Shown one piece after another: positions 1-5,041 of a DNA stretch of 6,321 bases. A program made the position numbers and the translations under genes. The notes below the pieces were generated by a model that saw only the letters and a program-made list of their open reading frames with translations, searched no databases and was not told the DNA's origin. Origin of the DNA: Pseudomonadota bacterium (lineage in GTDB: Bacteria > Pseudomonadota > Gammaproteobacteria > JAKAQQ01); the NCBI GenBank assembly GCA_021819635.1, contig JAKAQQ010000051.1:1-6321 (forward strand), written 5' to 3'. Every line of letters starts with the position of its first letter. Within the stretch, counting starts at the first letter, position 1.

Positions 1-393
1 CCCCTCACCCTGATCGCCATCGTCGGCATCCTAGCGGTCGTCGCCATCCCCGCCTATCAGCACTATCTCATCGAGGCCCGCCGGACAAACGCCGTCTCGC
101 TCCTCCTCCAGGCGGCGAGCGCGGAGCAGCGCTATTACACGGTGAACAACGGCTACACCACCAATCTTTCGGCCTTGGGGTTTTCGGCCACCGCCCAGAA
201 AGCGGGCATAGCGAGCACGACGAGCCACTACTACAGCATGACCGTCACGTCCACGAGCCCGGCAAGTTTCACCCTCACCGCGACCCCCGAGAATGCTCAG
301 AAGGCGGACACCGAGTGCGGCACCTTCAGCATCAACGCGCTCGGTCACGAATCCGTCACCGGGACGGACACCGCCCAGCACTGCTGGCAGTAA
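1..393 (+). CDS. Type IV pilin, PilE-like (5' end cut by window)
   Basis: The frame is open from base 1 to the TAA at 391-393 and encodes the last 130 residues of a pilin. The first 20 residues match the hydrophobic N-terminal helix of type IVa pilins (IVGILAVVAIPAYQ). Aligning its Pro with the usual Pro22 puts window residue 1 at about mature residue 6, so the prepilin leader, the peptidase cleavage site and Glu5 lie just outside. The rest is the globular head: an alpha-1C helix with EARRTNA and QRYYTVNNGYTTNLSALGF, then beta-strand-rich sequence. Two cysteines, in ECGTFSIN and the terminal HCWQ, are placed like the D-region disulfide pair of PilE proteins. The product would be secreted through the inner membrane and assembled into a pilus; major and minor pilins cannot be told apart here. 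The gene ends 154 bases before gshA, and no other pilus gene is visible. The class is clear; the exact pilin is not. Confidence 0.88.
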   Translation, partial: PLTLIAIVGILAVVAIPAYQHYLIEARRTNAVSLLLQAASAEQRYYTVNNGYTTNLSALGFSATAQKAGIASTTSHYYSMTVTSTSPASFTLTATPENAQKADTECGTFSINALGHESVTGTDTAQHCWQ

Positions 394-415
394 AGGAAAG
401 CGGACGGGGACGGGG

Positions 416-446
416 ACGACACGGAGCACCCTCCCCTGTGTATGAT
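416..446 (+). promoter_or_regulatory. Possible sigma70 promoter upstream of gshA (weak)
   Basis: A good -10 match, TATGAT, lies at 441-446. The only -35 candidate is ACGACA at 416-421, which gives a long 19-base spacer and matches 4 of 6 consensus positions. It would start a transcript near 453 with a leader of about 95 bases before the gshA GTG. It is the most promoter-like sequence in the 154-base gap after the pilin gene. The identification is tentative. Confidence 0.3.
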
Positions 447-547
447 GGGCGCTGGCTCCGTGCCGCGGGCCCTTTCGTCTTTTCACGAGGCGGCTCCCGG
501 CGGCGAGACCTTTCCTTCGTGCCGCCCGCCCCCAGAGATCCCGCTCC

Positions 548-2086
548 GTGACGTTGCGCCGTGCCCTGGCCGCCTTCCTCGACGACCACCCCGCCGATCT
601 CCTGAGGGAGGGCCGCAAGGGTCTCGAGAAAGAATCCCTTCGGGTTGATCCCGAGGGGCGCCTTGCCCCGACGCCTCACCCCCGGGGCCTCGGGGCCGCC
701 CTCACGCACCCTTACGTCACGACCGATTACGCCGAGGCCATGCTCGAGCTTGTCACCCCGGCGCTCACCGACCCCGAGGCCGTGGTGACGTTTCTTGACG
801 ACCTTCACGTCCTCGTCCACCGGCACATCGGCGACGAACTCCTCTGGTCCGCGAGCATGCCCTGCATCCTGCGCCCAAGCGCCGTCCGCATCGCCCGTTA
901 CGGATCCTCCCCCCAAGGCCTTCTTCGGCACGTCTACCGGATCGGGCTCGGTCACCGATACGGCCGGCTCATGCAGACCATCGCCGGCGTGCACTTCAAC
1001 TACTCCTTTCCGGAGACGCTGTGGCCCCGCGACGCGAAAGACGGCGGGGAAGAACGCAACCGGCGCCTGATGGACGTGCTCCGCAACATCGTGCGCGTCG
1101 CCTGGCTCCCGTGTTACCTCTTCGGGGCCTCGCCAGCGATGTGCCGCACCTACCGCCCCGGGCTTGCCCTTCCCGCCCTTCCCTGGTCCGAGGACACCCG
1201 TTACGAGCCCGAAGCCACGACCCTCAGGATGAGCGATCTCGGCTACCAGAACCGCAGCCAGTCACCCCTCCGCATCGACCTCGATTCGCTCGAAGCCTAC
1301 GTGGCCACGTTGGGCGGCGCGACGCGCACGCCCGATCCGGCCTACGAGCATATCGGCGTCCGCCGCCACGAACGCTGGCGCCAGCTGAGCACCGCCGTCC
1401 TCCAGACCGAGAACGAGTACTACGCCTACGCCCGACCCAAACCCCGCAAGATTCCGGACGAACGCCCCCTCCGCACCCTCGCCCGGGACGGGATCCGCTA
1501 TCTCGAGATCCGTGTTCTCGACCTTGATCCCGACGCCCCGTCCGGTGTTCGCACCCCGACGCTTCGCTTCCTCGAGCTTCTCCTGTGGCGAGGCTTTCTC
1601 CTCCCGAGCCCGCCGCTCACGGAGTGCGAGCACTTCGACGTGAGCGCCAACGTCCGGCTCGTCGCGTACCGCGGACGTTCGCCCCACATCCAGCTCGCCG
1701 CGGCGGGCGGCAAGCGCCGCCGCCTCGCGGACATGGCCGGAGAGATCCTCGACGATCTCGAGATCCTGGCCGGCGTCCTGGACGGCGATCGGCCCGAGGC
1801 GTCCTACACGGCCGCCGTCGCCGAGGCGCGGGCCCGGGTCGCGGATCCCGAGACGACGCCCTCGGGGCGGTTCCTCCGGGCCCTCGAGGCGCGGCGCATC
1901 GGGTTCTCGGCCCACGTGCTTGAACGGGCACACGCGCACGCTCGCCGTCACCGTGCGGGCGTGTACTCCGACCCGGAACGCGAGGCGCTCTTCGAGGAAG
2001 CGCGCCGTCGCTCACTCGACGATCAGGCCCGCCTTGAAAAGAGTCAGGAGTCCCTCGAGGATTACGTGGCCCGCTATCTTGCCTGA
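548..2086 (+). CDS. gshA: Glutamate-cysteine ligase (gamma-glutamylcysteine synthetase)
   Basis: GshA joins L-glutamate and L-cysteine using ATP, the first and rate-limiting step of glutathione synthesis, in the cytosol. The 512 residues match the length of the E. coli-type enzyme (518) and carry its conserved blocks in order: GLEKESLRV (25-33), TTDYAEAMLELVTP (58-71), SMPC (103-106), NYSFP (151-155) ending a block that begins at YRIGLGHRYG (130), FGASPA (192-197), LRMSDLGYQNRSQ (226-238), TENEYYAYARPK (287-298) and GIRYLEIRVLDLDP (315-328). The start is a GTG with only a weak AGAGA (534-538) upstream; a TTG two codons later is the alternative and would change almost nothing. Stop is TGA at 2084-2086. 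No gshB, the second enzyme of the pathway, lies in the window. The gene stands between a pilin gene and a small unknown gene, so context adds no functional information. There is no sign of truncation or frameshift. Confidence 0.96.
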   Translation: MTLRRALAAFLDDHPADLLREGRKGLEKESLRVDPEGRLAPTPHPRGLGAALTHPYVTTDYAEAMLELVTPALTDPEAVVTFLDDLHVLVHRHIGDELLWSASMPCILRPSAVRIARYGSSPQGLLRHVYRIGLGHRYGRLMQTIAGVHFNYSFPETLWPRDAKDGGEERNRRLMDVLRNIVRVAWLPCYLFGASPAMCRTYRPGLALPALPWSEDTRYEPEATTLRMSDLGYQNRSQSPLRIDLDSLEAYVATLGGATRTPDPAYEHIGVRRHERWRQLSTAVLQTENEYYAYARPKPRKIPDERPLRTLARDGIRYLEIRVLDLDPDAPSGVRTPTLRFLELLLWRGFLLPSPPLTECEHFDVSANVRLVAYRGRSPHIQLAAAGGKRRRLADMAGEILDDLEILAGVLDGDRPEASYTAAVAEARARVADPETTPSGRFLRALEARRIGFSAHVLERAHAHARRHRAGVYSDPEREALFEEARRRSLDDQARLEKSQESLEDYVARYLA

Positions 2087-2107
2087 AGCAACCGCAGGCG
2101 CTAGAAT
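2079..2107 (+). promoter_or_regulatory. Sigma70-like promoter over the 3' end of gshA
   Basis: TTGCCT at 2079-2084 (4 of 6 to the -35 consensus) and TAGAAT at 2102-2107 (5 of 6 to the -10) are separated by exactly 17 bases. The -35 uses the last codons and stop of gshA. Transcription would start near 2114, serving the small gene at 2142 and probably the lipoprotein after it. If correct, the ATG at 2106 cannot be the start of the next gene on this transcript, because it lies upstream of the transcript start. Confidence 0.55.
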
Positions 2108-2141
2108 GAACAATCGGTACTTTGAGTTTCCTGAACGACCG

Positions 2142-2372
2142 ATGCCGCTCACGACTTCGCCCCGGCGCTACGGGCTGCGCTTTCGTCTTCCGCCCGACGA
2201 TCCCATGCGCGCCCCCCATCTTCTGGGCCCCGACTGGACGGCCGTCCGTTGGTACGCGAGCCTTGAGGAACGCGACCGGGCGGCGGAGGACATCGCCCGC
2301 GAACAGCCCTACGCCCGTGCGGGCGATGTCCCGAGCCTCCTCGTCGACCCTATCGACAGGGACGGCGCCTGA
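2142..2372 (+). CDS. Small conserved-looking protein of unknown function, 76 aa
   Basis: It encodes a 76-residue protein beginning MPLTTSPRRYGLRFRL. It has no signal peptide or membrane segment. The composition is that of a soluble protein, with many Arg, Asp and Pro, a central PHLLGPDWTAVRWY segment and a predicted helix ASLEERDRAAEDIAREQ. The style resembles short gammaproteobacterial hypothetical proteins, but I cannot name a family or function. The start is uncertain. ATG 2142 is preferred because the promoter-like site at 2079-2107 would start transcription after the earlier in-frame ATG at 2106, and because the RRYGLRFRL block follows it directly. Starting at 2106 would add 12 residues (MNNRYFEFPERP). 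Neither start has a convincing Shine-Dalgarno; AGG at 2096-2098 before the 2106 start is the nearest. The lipoprotein gene begins 40 bases downstream on the same strand. Confidence 0.65.
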   Translation: MPLTTSPRRYGLRFRLPPDDPMRAPHLLGPDWTAVRWYASLEERDRAAEDIAREQPYARAGDVPSLLVDPIDRDGA

Positions 2373-2412
2373 TCCCCCTCCCCCCGCCACGTTCCTGCAC
2401 CGGAGACAACCT

Positions 2413-3033
2413 ATGACTTCCCGCTTCCTCGGCCGCGTCAGCGCGGTCCTTCCGATTCTTGCCCTTCTGGCCCTTGGCGGGTGCGCCTCACCGCGCAGTG
2501 AGACCACGCCCCACGCCACGGCCTCCGCCAATCGGGCCTTGGCCCATTTCGTGAAAGAAAGCCCCGACGTGCACGCCGCTCTCGCCCGGGCCTACGGTTA
2601 CGCCATTTTCCCGAGCGTGGTGAAGGGCGCCCTCATGGTCGGCGGGGCGCGCGGCATGGGACAGGTGTACCAGGGCGGGCACCTTGTGGGCGTCGCCTCC
2701 CTGACCCAAGCCAGCTTCGGCTTCCAGATCGGCGGCGAAGCGTACAGCGAGCTCATCGTGTTCAACACGCCGCGGAGCTTTCACCGTTTCACGAACGGAA
2801 CGTTTTCGCTCGGAGCCTCGGCCACCGCCGTCGTCATCCGTGCCGGCGCACACGCGAGCGCCAATTACGGCGCGGACGAATACCGTGCCGGAGCCGAAGC
2901 GAACGCTCCCCACGCCGCCGCCCAGACCTTCGCCGCGAATCGCTCGGGCTACGAGGTCTACATCCTCGTCCGCGGCGGGCTCATTGCCTCCGCCGCCGTG
3001 AGCGGGCAGCACTTCGGGTACCACCCGTTCTGA
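2413..3033 (+). CDS. Outer-membrane-type lipoprotein with Ysc84/SYLF domain
   Basis: The 206-residue product starts at an ATG with GGAGA at 2402-2406, six bases upstream. Residues 1-23 form a lipoprotein signal peptide: Arg residues near the start, a hydrophobic stretch AVLPILALLAL, and lipobox LGGC with the acylated Cys at 24. Ala at +2 fits export to the outer membrane. From about residue 50 to the end it follows the Ysc84/SYLF (DUF500) pattern: a helix ending in YGYAIFPSVVKGALMVGGARG, then QASFGFQIGGEAYSELIVF, FSLGASATAVVI and a final YILVRGGLIASAAVSGQHF. SYLF domains bind membranes or lipids in eukaryotic proteins; the role of bacterial members is poorly defined, so envelope function here is an inference. 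It may be co-transcribed with the small gene 40 bases upstream. A strong hairpin follows the stop by 13 bases. The family assignment is firm; the role is not known. Confidence 0.88.
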   Translation: MTSRFLGRVSAVLPILALLALGGCASPRSETTPHATASANRALAHFVKESPDVHAALARAYGYAIFPSVVKGALMVGGARGMGQVYQGGHLVGVASLTQASFGFQIGGEAYSELIVFNTPRSFHRFTNGTFSLGASATAVVIRAGAHASANYGADEYRAGAEANAPHAAAQTFAANRSGYEVYILVRGGLIASAAVSGQHFGYHPF

Positions 3034-3046
3034 ATCCCGGACGAGC

Positions 3047-3089
3047 CCGCCGGGGACGGCCAAGGAGCACCCTTCCCGTCCCGCGGCGG
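3047..3089. terminator. Strong imperfect hairpin between convergent genes
   Basis: The left arm at 3047-3059 (CCGCCGGGGACGG) pairs with 3076-3089 (CCGTCCCGCGGCGG) over 13 base pairs with one bulged G at 3083. Inside, AAGG (3062-3065) can pair with CCTT (3071-3074) around an AGCAC loop. It begins 13 bases after the lipoprotein stop. There is no U tract on either strand, so it is a structure of terminator type or an mRNA 3'-end stabiliser, not a textbook intrinsic terminator. Confidence 0.55.
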
Positions 3090-3106
3090 CAACGGGTTCA
3101 CGGCAA

Positions 3107-3132
3107 CCGGCCCGGGGCCTCCCCGAAGCCGG
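3107..3132. terminator. Second GC-rich hairpin in the convergent gap
   Basis: CCGGC (3107-3111) pairs with GCCGG (3128-3132). Inside it, CGGGG (3113-3117) pairs with CCCCG (3121-3125) around a CCT loop, with a one-base/two-base internal mismatch. It lies 12 bases beyond the stop of the minus-strand gene ending at 3145, so it is placed to close that transcript. A U tract is absent; termination is inferred from position and stem strength. Confidence 0.4.
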
Positions 3133-3144
3133 CTCCGTCGGCCC

Positions 3145-3531
3145 TCAAGGGATCTGGATCTTCCCACCGCCACGAAGGCCCGAGGCCGTCGTGGCGTCGG
3201 GGACAACGATCGACGAGGCGGCCTGCTGACGCAACTCGCGAAGTTGCCGCACGGTGTCCTCAACGGCCGCGCGGGCCGCCCCGGCAAACAAGGTCGTCGC
3301 CTCTTCGAGCGTCTGCGCCTCGAGCCGGAAACTCACCGGAAGCGTACCCGCCGGCGTGAGGAGACTGGTCTCCCCGTAGAACTGGACGCGACGGGCGGGA
3401 TCGTCGCTTCCGTCGGGACGGACGGGAACCATGCGGCGGATGGTCCCGACCCGCTGGTCGGTAAAGACATCCTCGCGGCAGAGTTCCCGGGTATCAAAAT
3501 CAAGTCGGGCAAGATCGTCGGGCATCGTCAT
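3145..3531 (-). CDS. Conserved-looking cytosolic protein of unknown function, 128 aa
   Basis: The protein has no signal peptide or membrane helix. Its first half is rich in short beta-like stretches (GTIRRMVPVRPDG, RRVQFYGETSLLTPAGTLPVSFRLEA). A helical segment of alternating Ala, Glu and Arg follows (about residues 75-105, TLEEATTLFAGAARAAVEDT onward, to LRELRQQAA). The tail is SSIVVPDATTASGL and a glycine-rich GGGKIQIP end. This layout resembles a small proteobacterial hypothetical family, but I cannot name it or give a function. Two starts are possible: ATG at 3531, or the in-frame ATG two codons later at 3525. The purine-rich GACGAGA at 3532-3538 sits at a better distance from 3525, which would give 126 residues. 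It is divergent from the HEVCHH protein gene and convergent with the lipoprotein gene, so it is probably transcribed alone. Confidence 0.75.
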   Translation of the reverse strand: MTMPDDLARLDFDTRELCREDVFTDQRVGTIRRMVPVRPDGSDDPARRVQFYGETSLLTPAGTLPVSFRLEAQTLEEATTLFAGAARAAVEDTVRQLRELRQQAASSIVVPDATTASGLRGGGKIQIP

Positions 3532-3580
3532 TCTCGTCGTGAACGAAAGCGGCCGGGACGCATCCCCTCCACGCCGCCGT

Positions 3581-3591
3581 GCTATTGTAGC
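3581..3591. promoter_or_regulatory. Palindromic promoter-like core in the divergent gap
   Basis: GCTATTGTAGC is an 11-base inverted repeat (GCTA/TAGC around TTG). On the minus strand it contains TACAAT (3589-3584), 5 of 6 to the -10 consensus, placed to start the gene at 3531 with a leader of about 45 bases. On the plus strand it contains TATTGT (3583-3588), a poorer -10 for the gene at 3677. Neither direction has a recognisable -35 at 16-18 bases. It could therefore be an activator-dependent promoter or an operator. Confidence 0.35.
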
Positions 3592-3598
3592 GGCACAG

Positions 3599-3605
3599 AA
3601 GGAGG
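3599..3605 (+). promoter_or_regulatory. Consensus Shine-Dalgarno sequence without a nearby start
   Basis: AAGGAGG is a perfect anti-16S match on the plus strand, but no ATG, GTG or TTG occurs within the normal 5-12 bases. The nearest are GTG 3628 and GTG 3631, 22 or more bases on and in the wrong frame. The gene at 3677 is about 70 bases away in a frame that stays open between. It may be chance, a remnant of a former start, or ribosome standby sequence. Confidence 0.3.
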
Positions 3606-3676
3606 GACGACGCCCGCGGACGAGACCGTGGTGCCCCGGAACACGCCCTTTCCTGCCACCCTATGCCGCTTCGATC

Positions 3677-4243
3677 ATGGTGTTCTCCTACTACCATCGC
3701 CTGGATGCTCGCCGCCGCCGGCTCTACGAGGCCAGCGACGCGGTCCTGGACCTCCCGTTGACCCGTCCCGAGGAGCTCCGGCGCCGGACACGGCAGCTCG
3801 AGTCAAGTCTGGCCTCCGGCCGTCAGGCGGCGGTGGCCCGCGACGCCCAGGCCCTCACGGACGCCGTCTGCCAGGATTTCCGGGTCCCCTCGGTTCGCGT
3901 GGAAGTCCTCGAGCGTCGCCCCGCCCGGGCGGGCTCGGAACTCCACGGCCTCTACGAATACAGCCCGCCCGGGCAGGCGTCCGCCCGGCGCCGTATCCTC
4001 GTCTGGATGTACACGGCGCGGCTCGGTAAGGTCGTGGCGTTCCGCACGTTCCTCCGAACCCTCATCCATGAAGTCTGCCATCACCTCGACGTGACCCTGC
4101 TCCGTTTCCCCGAATCCCTGCATACCGAAGGGTTCTACGCCCGCGAATCGGCGCTCGTCCGCCGCCTTCTGGGCGAGGAAGAATCCCCGCCCGCGGGACG
4201 GACAGCACGCGCCCGCCCGTCCGCCCCGCCAAGAAAGGACTGA
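3677..4243 (+). CDS. Putative zincin-type metalloprotein with HEVCHH motif
   Basis: The 188-residue protein starts MVFSYYHRLDARRRRLY. No signal peptide or membrane segment is seen, so it is probably cytosolic. An N-terminal helical part (about 10-65) is followed by a beta-rich part with SELHGLYEYSPPG and RRILVWMYTARLGKVVAF. Then comes the helix FRTFLRTLIHEVCHHLDVTLLRF, where HEVCH (131-135, bases 4067-4081) fits the HExxH zinc site of metallopeptidases. Downstream HTEGFYARES (149-158) offers His149, Glu151 or Glu157 as a third ligand. The last 20 residues are Pro/Arg/Ala-rich and look disordered. Zinc binding and peptidase activity are inferred from the motif only. The frame stays open upstream, but the next ATG in it (3431) lies inside the opposite-strand gene, so 3677 is chosen even though no Shine-Dalgarno sits directly before it. 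It is divergent from the unknown gene at 3531 and converges on the PsiE-like gene 44 bases away. Confidence 0.82.
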   Translation: MVFSYYHRLDARRRRLYEASDAVLDLPLTRPEELRRRTRQLESSLASGRQAAVARDAQALTDAVCQDFRVPSVRVEVLERRPARAGSELHGLYEYSPPGQASARRRILVWMYTARLGKVVAFRTFLRTLIHEVCHHLDVTLLRFPESLHTEGFYARESALVRRLLGEEESPPAGRTARARPSAPPRKD

Positions 4244-4287
4244 CCGCCCCCTTCGACCCCGTTCCCCTTCGCGCGCCCGTCTTCGTC

Positions 4288-4785
4288 TCAAGGCAACGCG
4301 TGATCCTCACGGTCCTCGCCCCGGGCCCCGTTCCGGGTCTCGACGTAGGGGTAACGCCGATGGCCGAAGCGAAGGACGAGGACCGCAAGCGCCAGGACCA
4401 AGATGGCCAGCGCCAGGGCAACGATTCGTACCGCGTCGATATGGCCCGCCGTGAACATGAGGTAACGGGCCAGCGCCACCATGGCGATGTAAAGCGGCAT
4501 GCGCACCGGGAGTTTATGGGCTCTCCAGTAAACCGACGACATGCTCACCACTTCGAGATAGATGAAAAGAAGAAGGAGATCGCTGATCGTCACTTCCTCG
4601 CCCGTGATCATGGAACGGATCTTGAGGTAGGTGGCGCACATCGTGGCGAGCACGATGAGAACGAGGCCCGTGCGTTCCACGGCGTACAGCCCGTGCGCCC
4701 CTAAGCGCCACAATCCGCGGAAAGGCCCCGGGGTCGTCGCTGCGGGATCGTCCCGTCCTTCCCCGCCGTGGTCACGCGTGCCCAT
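4288..4785 (-). CDS. PsiE-family inner-membrane protein
   Basis: This 165-residue protein has an N-terminal hydrophilic tail (1-35) and four membrane helices at about 39-56, 67-87, 94-114 and 118-141. The core DLLLLFIYLEVVSMSSVYW, then KLPVRMPLYIAMVALARYLM, matches the pattern of E. coli PsiE (DUF/PF06146 family), which is induced by phosphate starvation and has no defined molecular role. The start is ATG 4785, because GGAGG at 4794-4798 lies eight bases upstream; a start at 4812 would ignore that site and add nine residues. It overlaps the stop of the upstream DUF2892 gene by 14 bases, so it is probably translated from the same message, downstream of the RND permease gene. I saw no Pho box, so regulation by phosphate is not supported. 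The C-terminal tail after the last helix is charged and probably cytoplasmic. Confidence 0.82.
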   Translation of the reverse strand: MGTRDHGGEGRDDPAATTPGPFRGLWRLGAHGLYAVERTGLVLIVLATMCATYLKIRSMITGEEVTISDLLLLFIYLEVVSMSSVYWRAHKLPVRMPLYIAMVALARYLMFTAGHIDAVRIVALALAILVLALAVLVLRFGHRRYPYVETRNGARGEDREDHALP

Positions 4786-5002
4786 CACGATCGCCTCCTC
4801 CAACGGGAGCACCGGCCGCGCGAAGCGCTTTCTCCAGGGGACAGAACCGGGTCCAGCCGCTCTGGAAGAGGTTGGCCCCCACCAAGGCGGCGAGCCAGAG
4901 AAAGAGACGGCTCACGAAAAGCGGGCTTTCGGGTACGGCAAGAAGCAGGGAAAGGAGCACCATCGCTCCGGCGAAGATGCGAACAAGGCGTTCGGTGGTC
5001 AT
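4772..5002 (-). CDS. DUF2892 small membrane protein (YgaP-like transmembrane domain)
   Basis: The 76-residue protein starts MTTERLVRIFAG and has two membrane segments (about 9-25 and 32-49) followed by NLFQSGWTRFCPLEKAL (44-60). This is the signature of the DUF2892 family, the same fold that forms the membrane anchor of the sulfurtransferase YgaP, here without any rhodanese domain. Cys54 in FCPLEKAL is the conserved family cysteine. GGGGAGA at 5009-5015, seven bases before the ATG, is a good ribosome binding site. It begins 39 bases after the RND permease stop and its stop overlaps the psiE-like start by 14 bases, so the three form a probable operon. Stand-alone DUF2892 proteins often occur near sulfur or metal stress genes; a specific role cannot be read from this sequence. 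Confidence 0.85.
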   Translation of the reverse strand: MTTERLVRIFAGAMVLLSLLLAVPESPLFVSRLFLWLAALVGANLFQSGWTRFCPLEKALRAAGAPVGGGDRDGHA

Positions 5003-5041
5003 GCGGTTTCTCCCCGACGGGCAGCCCGTCGAGTCGTGCGT

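Noticed and set aside
401..420. Short GGGGAC tandem-like run after the pilin stop
   Set aside because: It has only two to three imperfect units and the G runs are too few for a convincing quadruplex; most likely base composition.
394..547. Terminator for the pilin gene
   Set aside because: I found no stem followed by a U tract in this gap; the possible GGCGGC/GCCGCC pairing near 490-525 has a long loop and lies close to the gshA start.
356..994. Minus-strand open frame over the 5' half of gshA
   Set aside because: It is antisense to strongly conserved GshA blocks and has no recognisable domain or ribosome binding site.
1617..2531. Long open frame on the minus strand across gshA, the small gene and the lipoprotein start
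   Set aside because: It is antisense to well-supported genes. Its translation is Arg/Pro/Gly-rich low-complexity sequence with no domain, typical of a shadow frame in GC-rich DNA.
3431..3676. Upstream extension of the HEVCHH protein to the ATG at 3431
   Set aside because: It would overlap the divergent gene by about 100 bases. The added residues are Arg/Ser-rich with no family look, and the YYHRL segment directly after 3677 looks like a true N-terminus.
3244..4029. Open frame on the plus strand overlapping the 3145-3531 gene and the HEVCHH gene
   Set aside because: The translation is Pro/Arg/Gly-rich without any motif, while the other frames give recognisable proteins.
4786..4812. Earlier start for the PsiE-like protein at 4812
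   Set aside because: The GGAGG at 4794-4798 lies inside that extension and is ideally spaced for ATG 4785; the extra residues simply translate the ribosome binding site.
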